Shown: piece by piece, positions 1-12,000 of the stretch
Position numbering within the stretch: the first letter of the stretch is position 1
Layout of the letters: the number at the start of each line of letters is the position of its first letter
Virus record (IMG/VR): IMGVR_UViG_3300030329_005851
Location: 1 to 47,089 of that record
Source: a virus
Length of the DNA: 47,089 nucleotides
Reading direction: 5' to 3' (one strand)
The notes under the pieces: model-generated
The model's input: the letters and a program-made list of their open reading frames with translations, nothing else
Told to the model about the DNA's origin: nothing
Databases searched by the model: none
Position numbers and translations under genes: made by a program

Positions 1-3000
1 GAAACCCTTCCTCATCAGTTTGGCTTTTGACCGCTACATTTCTGAGCATCGGCAGGATTTCGCGCTCATCCACTGCACCCATTTGGTTTTCAATGAATTT
101 TTCCCTTTGTCTTTCTGCGGCGTCCAATAAACGAAGTAGTTCCTGGCCTCGATTATATTTTGCCGCCAACTCAGAGCGTCTTGCCCCCAAATCGGCAACA
201 AGCGGAGACTGGTCGGGATCGCTTTCTGCTTCACGAATTTGGCGGTCAAGCCCTTCAATCTCCTCCCCCATGCTAATTAAAAGAGGCTGCTCTTCAAATA
301 GAGCGTCAAACTCCGCAGTCCAAGCCGCAACATTTGCCGCAGACTCTAGATCTCCTTCTTTGGGAAATATAACCCTCTTCCCCTGTCGAAAAGCTTCCGC
401 TATACTTCCGCTCATTCCTGCTGCCACCAATCCTTGCCTGGGATCTTTGTGGACGGGTTTAATGGGAGGCAACGGAAAGCGCCATACAACCCCATCTTTA
501 TCCTTCTTCCACTCTCCAGACTTAACCTTCTCCTCCACTTCTTTAGTCTTGGGGCCATAGGTATTTAATTGCCACTCCGATAAAATTTTCTTGCGATCAT
601 AACCTATAGGTTTACGTCTATCGCGCCGCTCCGTTTGTTGGGCTTGAATTTGTGCCACCTGCTCAGTTAAGAAGTCAAACTCGGAGGGTCCCGTATCTCC
701 CTTCATTCTGCGCCCCGACTTGACTGCCGCCCTTTTGCGGCGCAGTTCTTGCATTTCTCCCGCGATTCTATCAGTTATTGTGCGCACTTTTTCGGCTTCG
801 TCAGGATCATAGGCGCCACCATGACGTACGGTTTGGCCTCTATTTTTCCACATTTCATCAAATGTTCTAGCAGATCTCCATTCGTCCAATTTCCCCAAGC
901 CAAGGCGTTTATTGGACTCCCTGGCGCTGGCGAGCCATTCTTCTTTGGCCTCTATATATTCTGGATTTTTTGGGTCTATTTCTCTCGGCATGGCTCTAAT
1001 AAATCTATCTGTATCAAAACCGACACCCTTTAACTGTTCAGGGGTATATCCTGCGTCCAAAAGAGTTTGATTGGCAAACATAATGGCCCGCTTATCTCCT
1101 TCCCTTATGCGGCCTTCCGCGGCCATCTTCCTTCTTTCTTCTGATTCGGCCAAGTCTTTCTTGGCCTTATCGTGCCTCTTCTTTTTTATGGAGTCGTGCA
1201 ATGGCCCGCTGTTCCTCCAGTGATGAGCTTGGTCGGCCATATAAGCACTAACGGCTGCGTATCCCGTAAGATTCTGCTTATTTGTTATATTAGGTAAATG
1301 TTTGGGGGTAAATGTCGAGGCCGTAGGCTTCCCCTCGGGGCCCACATATTTTGCTAGCGCCTCCCTATGCCATATTCCTTGTCGGCGAAAGAGCTCTCTA
1401 TCTCGCAACGCCTTAAGTTGGTGAGAAGCAACCGCCGCACCTATAGCACCCCCTACTTCGTTACCTTCGTCATCGAGCACTGATTTGCCCTCCATCATAC
1501 CTACCAGAAATCTTTCTCCCTCAACAGTGTAGCCCTTCCTTGTCGCCGCAAAGGCCTGCTCAAGTTCTCGATCAGCCAACACCTTTTTCACGTGCTGGAG
1601 CCATGCGAAACCTTCAGGCTTTTTCTGATCGGTGGGAAGTGCATTCCACTCCTTTTCCCATTGAGCGACTTTCTCTGGTGTAATTTGGAATGGCCCCGTT
1701 TTTGCTTGGGGTCCAAATAATTGCAGTTTTCCTCCTTTGGCAACGGGTGGAGGGGTAAGAGCTGCTGCACTAGTAGGACCACTAGAACCCCCTCGCACGG
1801 ATCCTCCTACGCCCAACGCCGCCCCGCGATCTCTTTGAGCGGTAATATAGTCTATTATCGTAGACAGGCTCTCTTCGGGGGGTTGATAAAACCCCCGTTT
1901 CCTCTGGTTATCAGTATACCATTTAGGGGGCTTTTTACCTTTTGACTCCCAATATTTCTTCATCGAGCCATGTGGGTCGATACCTTCTCCATCGCCCACG
2001 TCAACCCATCCCGCCTTATACTTCTTACTCTTTATTAGTTCGGTTTGTCTCGCGCTTAACTCCTTATAACTCCCCCTACTGGGGTTCCAACTCTGTCCCC
2101 CGAGGAACCCCCCCCTCTTTGCCCAATTTAGCTTATGGCCAAAAGAGGCCGCAACCTCTTCCATTATTTCTGGGAAAACACTTATAACTCGCTGGTCTCT
2201 GTCTTTACGCCCCCCCAGGGTCAGTAGCTCTCCACCCTTTTTACTAGCATAGAGACGCTCTCTTAGAACTAGGTCTTCCACCTGTATCATTAAGCTTTCT
2301 CCATCAATGGTGCCGTCGTTCCTTTTCCACCTACTCATCTCATTGGCATACCACTCACGAAAGAGCTCTACGGTTGCACTACGCATTCCCGAGGCGCCCT
2401 CTTTGCTAAAGCCAGGCAAATGCCTATCCTCTCGGAGGATATTGGCAGAAATGAAATGGGCTAGTTCGTTCTTTACATCTCCCTTGGGAAAGGACGATCC
2501 TCGTGAGCGGTTAAAGAATAGTGAATCCAGGCTATGAGCATAGGCTGCTTGAGGTCGCATATGCGTACTGGGAAGAGATACTCCTCTGATGGGCTTGGCC
2601 AAGCGGTCCTCCAATTTTTTTCTATATTTGTTTTGGGTTTCTGCATCCCAGCCGCTTCCCTTTAATATATCTTCAAGAACTTCTTGGGCCAACGTAGGTA
2701 ACTCAGGAATATTGTCACTCAAGTCCCAGTGCTTTTCGGCCTTCTCGTAAGCGCCAGACCTTCCTCCAGTCATGGAGCTCTTCGGGTTCCTGCTTCGCTC
2801 ATCCGCCCAGAGGTACTTTTTTAATTTTTCATCCCACTCCTTAGCGGCCTCGGTGTCTTCTGCGCCCGATACTACAGCAAAATTAGGAACAAAGCTTGAT
2901 TTTGCGGCTAAAAAATTAGGAATAAAACCAGCAGCAAAGCCGCGTCTAGAGCCTAAAGCTCTTTGTAGCCCAGGAGAGGTGGGATTAGCTCCAAAAAATT

Positions 3001-6000
3001 GCCCCCGAGTTAAGCGCTGTTGAGTAGCTGCATCAGGATTGGTATGGTGAATTCTCGTATAAAGGTCCTCTCCCCTGTTGGTTCCTGCAATAACGGGACG
3101 CAATAAAGCGTCCGATCCTCTGGCTTGATCGAAGTTAGCTAAAGTCAACGCTCTTGCTTGGTCGTCCGTAAGGCTAGCAGCCACGCGGCCATAAGCATCT
3201 CGATTTCCTGCGGTAGCCCTTACTCTAGTGCGGTAATCATTAGCCCACGCAGGGAGAGTTTGTCCGCGTGCCTCAAAGAGGTTTTCCATTCTATTAACTG
3301 CAGTAATGGCCGAGCCCCGTGTAAATTGAAACACCCCTGAGGCAGTAGTTGTCCCCGCCTGTGCATTTGGTCTATAATCCGACTCCACATGGCCCACTCG
3401 GGTTAAGAAGCGTTGCATATTACGATGCGCGGCGGGAGTATTATCTACCCCCAATCGACCCAACATAGCATTCATTACTGCCGTGGATTCCGTAAGCTGA
3501 AAGTTTGGCACAAAACCCCTATTAGCCACTCCTTGATAACGGGCGGAAGAAGCAATTGCTTGGCCAGGGCTTTCCCCTAAGCTACGATGTTGACTTAAGG
3601 CATCCCGAATGCTTGATTGATTGTTTTTGTCAATTACCGCAAAACCTATACGCTTATCATAGTCTAATTGAGGAGCGCCACCCATGGCGCGTTCAGTTTG
3701 CATTGCGCGCTTCACAGGATCGGGCGCTAAATTAGGAATGAAGCCTGTCGCTTTTGGCGCGCCTGGCGTCTTTGAGGGTTCAATCTCACCACTTAAAATT
3801 TTAGCTGCCTTCTCCAGGGCGGCGGCAATACTCAAGGCATCTTTAGGGAGATCATTTAATATGGCGCTGGTGGCTGCGAGAGATTCTCTCATTTTATCAC
3901 CCGACTTCCTAATCGCCTGAACATCGGCAACTAAGTCGAATCTAAGCTTATCCATCGTAACTTTACTTTTTGAGTATCCTGCACTTGCTTTAATAAGCTG
4001 GCTTATTTTTTCCCTAATCTCTCCACCCTTAGGGAAGTTAGTCATGGCGGTTACGTCTGTGAGATTTTGGGGAACTGTCAATCCTTTCTGTGCTGCGAGA
4101 TCAGTTATTTCCTGGCGCAAGGTCGTTACTTCATTCTGAAATTTTGTCATATTGGCCTGCTCTGCATCTATGGCAGGCATGCGCGCCTTTAGCAAGGTGT
4201 CTTCTTGGGCTTTTGTTTGTGCTTTAACTTCCGCTGGATCCTCTAGATTGATAGCCGTAGTCTTAACTTTCTCGAGGAGCATTATAAGCAAGGACGCAGT
4301 TTCCTGAAAAGCGGCTCCTGTTTTATTGTCGAGACTGGATAGTAGGTTATCTATATTAATAGGCTCTCCCAATGCCTGACCTTGGGGACCACCGCTCATC
4401 AGGGTTTGATTTACCTCTCCCGCAAATGTTCTAACTGCCTCCCTGCTCGCCTTGCGCCCAGGACCCGTCGTGGTTGTCCCAAGTTGGGGTGAAATATGCT
4501 GAGCTACTTCCAGGGTCTTAGACCATCTGGCGAAATCCTCGGCAATCGGCTGCGTTATATCCTCCCCTTCTAGGTCCTGCAAGAGTTGTATGAGTGGTGC
4601 AATCGCCGCCTCTACATCCCCACCCTTCGGAACAAAAGGATAGAGGGCGGTAGGTAGATCACTCTCTTGGCCATCCCCCCCTGCCATGTACTCACCAGCC
4701 CTCTGCCAGAACTTGGGAGTGTCAAGAGGTATATCCCCCAAGGCAAAAATACCAGCTTTGCGTTGGTCGGCCTTCGTTTTTTCGGTCTTTTCTTGCGTAA
4801 TATCTCCACCATAATGCCCGAACCTTCGAGTCTGATCAACCCCCTCCTCTAGAACGGCAGCCAAAGTCTCCTTAAGTAGCTTCGTTGTAAAATCTTTCAC
4901 CACATTTTTCTGCTCGTCGGGGTCAGTAGGAAAGCTTTTTCCTGTTTTTTGATATAAATTTTTTACAAAATCAGTGGCAACCACCGACATCCCTCCTCGT
5001 GTCTCCGTCTCCCGTGCCAGATTTTGGACTAGTGTGCGAGGGTCCCTTTTTTTCGCTTCCTCGGGGCTCTTTATTTCTCCCAACAAAAGGTCTACGGCTT
5101 GCTGGGCGTTGGGAATACGCTGTTCTTTTGCAACCTGCAGTATATGCTCCCTGGTAGCGCGCACGTTCTCGCCTTTGCTGAACTGCTTTTGGGTTTTTTC
5201 TCCATAAAAAACGCCCTCCTCGTCTTCGGATAACCTAAAAAAACTACCCCCATCCAAATCCTTTCTGGGCCTAAATAAAGGCCCCAATTGACCCTCTAAT
5301 AGGGCCGCAGTCATATAGTCGCCGCGACCAAATTCGCCCCCTTTCTGGAACCAGTCCTGGGGATCTTGCTTTCGATCAATCCATTCTCCGCTCCTCATCG
5401 ATTCTGCGCGAGGGCCTACACCACCTAGCGCCAATCCCCCCAGTGGATGCGATAGGGGTGCGGCACCGACCCCTTTTTCTAAAATTCGCCGCTCTCTTGG
5501 GGAAAGTATCCTCTCGCCCTCGTCAAAGCCAGAAGTATCTACTAGATAAACGCCCTTTGCATATTGCTCATGCTCGGGCGTCATTCCCTTCTCCTGCTGT
5601 CGCTTCGCCCTGACGACGCCATAAACGGCGTCGCCATAAAGTTCAGCTGGTTCATATCGGCTAACCCCTGCGCGCATCGTGCCTGTAGCCAAGGCTTGCA
5701 TTTTCCTAGCTTCTTCTTGCTGCACTAAGGCTTGATTGTTTTGAACTGTCGTACGAGCAGCTTGAGATTGTTTTTGAAGCTCTGCCACTGCTTTTTGCCT
5801 ATCAGCTATACCTAAAAAGGTTGACATTAAGCCTGCCATAGTAGAGGTGTGGCTGGAGATATCTCGCAATTCCTTGAGTTCGGGAGTGCTGACAGTGCTC
5901 ATGCCTGAAATAATGCCTTTTATCATTTTTAAGGTTGATTCGTCCGTGTCTATTATCTCTCCCGTACTTTTCACTTTACCCCCAAATAGGTCACTTATAG

Positions 6001-9000
6001 CTTTTACGTCAAGCTTCTTCTCGTCCTTTAGTTGACGAATAGCTCTTTCAAGAACGTTTCTCTCTCCTTCTATGATGCGTTTTTTTCTATCCTCGGGACT
6101 TAACTTAGAAATATATTGATTCTCCGCCATAGATAAAAATCGCCTGATCATTATTTCTAGATTAGCCTCGAATCCAGCCTCCCCTTCCCTCTCTCTCTTT
6201 ATCATTCCTGACTTAAGGAACACGCTTCTAATCTCCTCATAATTCGTCCTGCCTGAAAGCGGGTTCCGATGTCTTAGGTGTTCATCAATGCTTATGCCAG
6301 CTGGCGGCACGGCCTTCCCTTCCTTCAGAGCGTCAAATACCAGACCCCAGCCCATGCCTCCCTTGCTCGTAGGACCCAGAAGTTCATTTTGGGCGTACAC
6401 TCTTGCAGCTCCGCCCCCAAACAGCTCAGTAGGATCTATTTGCGCCTTTCTGTCATGCCTTTCATTAGCCGCGGCGGTCCACATATCCATCTCTTTTCCA
6501 AAATTAATTACATTAAACAAATCTTGAAATTGCCCACCCTTTTCCAGCGACTCTCGGAAGTAGGGGCTAATTAGATTTTGGGTCTCTACCCCCAGCTTTT
6601 CCTTAATGGTTTTGTCTGCCTTCTGGAGACGCGTAAAAAATTCAGCTTCGCTCTCGGGCCCAATTTTGGTGCCACTTGGCGTTTGCTCCTTAAATAAGTT
6701 TCTTATAACTGAGGTAATTTCTTCAACAGTGAAAGGCTGTCTTGCTGACGCGAATCTCTGTACTTCCTCACTCTTCTTTTGACTTAAGTTTTGAGCCCTT
6801 AACTCTATTAGCGACAATTGAGTGTTTAGATTTATTTTTTGTAGCTCAAATAAAGTGTCTTTTTCTGCATCTGTCTGATCTTCTAGCGTGGTACTCATTT
6901 GCTTGAGTTGCTCATCGCTGCGTACTAGGATTGCCTTAATCGCTTCTCCATGAAAACCCATTGGGTTTTCCGTCATTGCCGCAATTACACTATCATATCG
7001 CTCCCTCACATTGGAGCCCGCATTCATTTCCCTCGTTTCTACAAGTAGATCTCGTAAAACTTTTTCCGTATCCAACTGGCTCTGCTTATTGATTAATTGC
7101 TCTTGAAACCTCATCAATGAATCAGTGGCCTCGTTTTTCGTCATGCTCCCCTGAACTCTAGCGCTCCCCAGGCTAGCCTTCCGCATAGTTGTTAAGGTTT
7201 TACCCATTCTTTTGAAAGACTCCTGAACTAGTCCCATGTTTTTATTCATGGAATTTGCAGCACGCTCCAGTTCTCCCGCCAGATTCTGAACCACCGTAGT
7301 AATTCCTGAAATGGCCAGATTCATTTTGGCAGTACTTTGTAGTATACTACCTTCTGTGTTGAGAGCTGTTTTGACTACGGTCCTAAGTTCGTTGAAGTCC
7401 AAAGCTTCCGTTAGCCTTGAAACATCTTTAGAGGTAAGTTTAAATGTATTAAGCAGTACCTTGCGTACGTCGCTCATGGTTCCCCCTGCTAGTTGAGAAT
7501 ACGCCGCTCTTATTTGGTCCCTAGTGAGCTCTACCGACCTACTTAGTTCATTCCCCATGCCTTGTAGATCCTCTGAGCCAATGCGGTCTCCCCATCCATC
7601 ACCTCTCCCACCCATCCAGTTCTCATTTTCTTCATCTAGAGTAGCGGCAGTCTTTATTACGTGAGAAATAGCCTCTCGCTTTTCCGCGGTTTTACCCATA
7701 TTGGCAACTACCTTGCCCAATGCCTCCATGTCTCCTGCGGCACCTACTATTTGAGCGCGGACATCGGGATCTATAATATTATTGAAACTTTCGGCCAGTT
7801 CTTGTTGTAATTTCAGTTGATTTTTTAAATCTCCAGTTCTAAAGGCATCGTTTAATTTGGCCTGAGTTTGCACATAGGCGTCGGTGGAATTTATCAGTTG
7901 GCGCCGCTTATTGTTTTCATCGTCTAAATCTTTCGTAATCCCTTCCACTGACTCTTTAGCTCCCTCCAGTGCGCCTTTCCAGGCCATTACTCCAGTTACC
8001 ACGGCGGCAATTCCTATGGTTACAGGGTTAAGTCCCAGCATCATGGGAGCCAATGCTCCCATCCCTAATCCTTGCAGACCTCCTTTGACTGCCCCCGTTT
8101 CTTGATTGGAAACCTCAATTTGCTCCGCAATCATGGGGGCAAGAAAGCTGACTGCCATACCCCCCATTTGAGCACGAGCCGCCCGCTGTTCCTTCTTCAT
8201 CTCTTTTCGTTGCTCTCTCGCGTCTCTTTCCATAGCTCGCGGATCACCCGCGCCTACTGTTTCAGGTGCTGCTCCAGGCGTTGCAGACGGAACGGTTACG
8301 CTCGGAGTTGGCTGAGGTGTTGAACCACCCCTCCTACTCGGCTTCCTTTTCCTTTCTATAAGCTTCCTCATGTCCTTCTTCCCTGCGGCCAATTGTTTTT
8401 CCCAATGCGTCCTCCCTCCCTCAGAAAGGTCGGTCCTCTTCAACTGTGCGTTTGCTTCATTGATCCTATTTTGAATTTTCCGTTCCTGCTTCGACATAGC
8501 AAAATTAGGAATCATTCCTGAGGCGCTTAATCCCATGGTAGCGAACCCGCTCGTCATAGCCTCTTGGCTTAAGGCGCTATTGCTAATTGCCTCCCGCAGG
8601 CTTTCACCACCCCCCAAATGTTGGTTAATTGCATTAGAGAGGGTCCCCTGTTTCGCAGGATCATAAACCCCAAACCCATAAGATCCCGTGGCCTTGAGGC
8701 GCTCATCAAATCCTACTGCAGCCGCTCCCGATAAAGCCCTTTCGGTATCTATGGCCGTTTCTATTTCATCATATATGTTAGTGCTAAAATTGGGAACAAA
8801 ACCTCCCCCGAAAAATGGCATAACAATGTCGTCAATTTTATTTAAGTCTATTTTTTGTAAAGCTGGGTATTTTTGTAAAAGCTTCACAAGCTCTAACCCC
8901 GACAAATCCTTTAGGTTCTTTAATTTTTCTAGGACATTTTTAGGCAATTTCTTTAATGTATCCTTCCAGCCAGGCTTTGAGAAAGAGAATCCAGGGGGAA

Positions 9001-12000
9001 GCCTAAAAGGAGTCCCTCCTCCTGCCGCCGAAAAAGGATTAGGCGCCGCGATGGATGCGGCAAAATTAGGAATAAGCCCCTCGTTTAGTTTTCTTATTTT
9101 TACTCCATATTGTTTTCTCAATTTAGAAAGGAAAGCGAATTGATTAAGGGGTGCTCTTTTTACCCCCGCTAGCTGCTTGGTTGATCTCGGATCAAGACTG
9201 TGCGCTCCTCCCGACAGACGCATATTTCTGTTGGCTAATAGTTGCATGTTGGACTTGTATAAGTATTCTCTCGTTCCTCCCGTTCGCATAGAGGCCTCTA
9301 AAAGTTTTTTTGACATAGGCGACAAGCCCCCCGCCTTCGTCTCTCCCATGGCACTAAGGGCCATAATTCTATCGCCCGAACCCGCCTTTAGTGCCTGCAT
9401 TAGATCGGCGTCGCTTTTAATGAAACGATCCATTCCAAATTTATTGGCACCCCAATAGGTTTTTCCCGCACCCGATGGACCTATGGCTACGTCAATAGGC
9501 TTGCCGCTTTCAAGTAGTTTGTTTAAGGCGTTAGGGTAGGGTTTCTTTCCGCTACCGCTAAAAACATCACTATCCCAAACCCATGTCGCAAAATTAGGAA
9601 CAAACCCATCTGCAAGAGTGAAAGGTCTTCCAGCTCCGAAACGACCTCCTTTGCCTTTGGAGGGAATAGTAGGCATTTTTTTACCAGTCGTTACAAATTT
9701 ACCCCCCTTACCCTTCTTGAAATAACCTCCGCCCACAACAATAGAATTAAAAATCTTTTTAAACATATGAGGTTTGTCCGTGGGATTAATTGACGCATCT
9801 ATCCAGTCCCCCGTAAGGCCTGGGAAAAGCCCCCCTTTTTTAAGGTGCGACACTTGCCCAGTCCCCCTGGCATAATCAAAGCTTCCAGTTTCCTTTTTAA
9901 AAGCAGGAAGCCTTAGGGCCATTTGAACAGCCGTTTCAAAAATAGACCCCACTGCCCCCGATATGCCACCTTCGCTGGCGAACTTTTGAAAAAGATGCTT
10001 TCCAGGGGTCATAAGATTAGAGAGGGCCGTGGCTTTATTTTTTGACCAATTCCTTACTGAGCTTTCTATATTCCCCATTTGCTGGGCGGCGGGACCACTC
10101 TTGTCATAACCGAACATGCGGTATCCCATTTTTATCTTTCCAAAGCCAGGAACGTCGTGTTCTCCTTGTTGTATACCCCTTAAGCCAGGTGTTGGAGCAA
10201 TAACGCTTGCGGTTTGAGGGGAGGTGAGTCCAAAAATAATTCGCTGGGCCTCAAGCCTTTTTGTATTCTTGGCGGAGGCTATAGACCCCGCTATTTTCTC
10301 CGCCTTCTTTTGCCCAACAAGCTTCCGAGCGTAAGCAAAATCCGAAGAGGAGGGATTAAAACCTGCTGGCGACTGACTTAGCTTACCTCCCATATTACTT
10401 AATTGTCTAGCACTCAGCTCTTCAATTTGCGCATTCGTCATACGACGAGGGGTTAATATAGGTGGGGCCGCAAAGTTTGGAATAAAGCCCGTGGCCCGAC
10501 GCTTACTAACAGTATGTCCCTCGTGGTTCCTAATCTTGGCAGCAATCATATTTTTCATATAAGGGCGAGTAGTTAGGGCCTTCTGAAACATGGTGCTAAC
10601 AGTTTTATTCCCCTTGCTTTCCATGATGTTGTACTTTACGTCCACATCTTTTGTTTTTGCTGGAAGCCCTAATGTGTATTTTCCTTTTGCCGCTCGCCAA
10701 TTAGGAATATCCCACGTCCCTTCTTCGGGTAAATCTGACATTCTTAATCCTTGCAGTATAGCCGCTTCAAAGATTCGGCCTAGGCCCTGATTTCTCCCCA
10801 CTTTATCCATGGCGCTTTCGAGATTGGTATGAACCATTTTAGGTTTATTACCAGCCCCAAACCCCAGAGATGCAACGAACTCTTCAAATTGAAAATGCTT
10901 TTTTAGTTGGGCACGAAAGTCGGCTTGCCTCAATCCTCCAACAGGAAAAGAAAAGTCGGCGTAGTAATTACCTTTGTAATCTCCAATTCCTAGTAGGCTT
11001 TTTGTAACCTTGTTAGTGAGTCCCACTCTCCCCTTGGCGGTAAAGGCGTGTCCCATACCTTTTGGAGCCTGAGAAACTACCGCTCCCACATTAGGGGCAA
11101 AGGATCCGACCCTCTGCGCTCCTTTTTGTTTGCCCGAAACGATGCCCTTACCCTTAGTGAAAGTCATTTCCCGCGGAGGGGCCTTGCGGAAATTGGGGAT
11201 AAAGCCGCTGGCGCTCATAAATATCTCTTCGGCGACTGCAGAGGACATCCCCAGTTTGCCCCCTAGTTTTTTTAAGTTTTCCTGTTTAGCCGCCCCATAA
11301 GTAGGAAGTATCATATCTCTCCCTTTAGAGTTTAAGCCCATATGGGCGAGATCTTTGGCGCTATGCTTTACTTCTCCCGTGTTGTAAACATAGCGGCCGC
11401 CCGCATCTCTTCCATCCTTAGCTTGTATCCCTTTGGGCGCCCCTAAGGTTACTCCTTGGAGCACCTCCATACTCTTGGCTAGTTTGGAAAAGTTGGGAAC
11501 ATGTCCGTCTGCTCTAGGTTTTAGAGCACTAGCGGCCCTTTTAGTCTTCCCAACAACATGACCCTCCTTACTTACCGCGACTCCCTTTAGGCCAGGAAGC
11601 CCTGACAGACTGGCTAAAAAACTTGCCTGCCTCTGTCTTTCTGCGGTTTGTTGCCTAAGGAGGTCTAGGACTATTTTTTCCTTTTGAGCTTGAGTAACCC
11701 CAGCGGCCTGGAGTTTGTTCATGGCATTTTCTTCTTTTATTAAAAGTTGAAGAATCGCTTCCTCTAAAGCCCGCCTGCGTTGAGTTTCAGTATTGACCGC
11801 AAAAATAGACTTTACCGCATCGGCCCCCAATTTACCCATAATGGTAAAGAGCTTTAAAAATGCCCCACCTATAAGAATTAACCCTGGCCCCGCAATATAT
11901 GCTCCAATACCCTTCATGAAACCCTGTGCTAATTTATTGCCTTCTTGGGGGTCTAGAACTTTATTAAAGAAATCGGCAATACTTTGAATCATTCCTAAAA

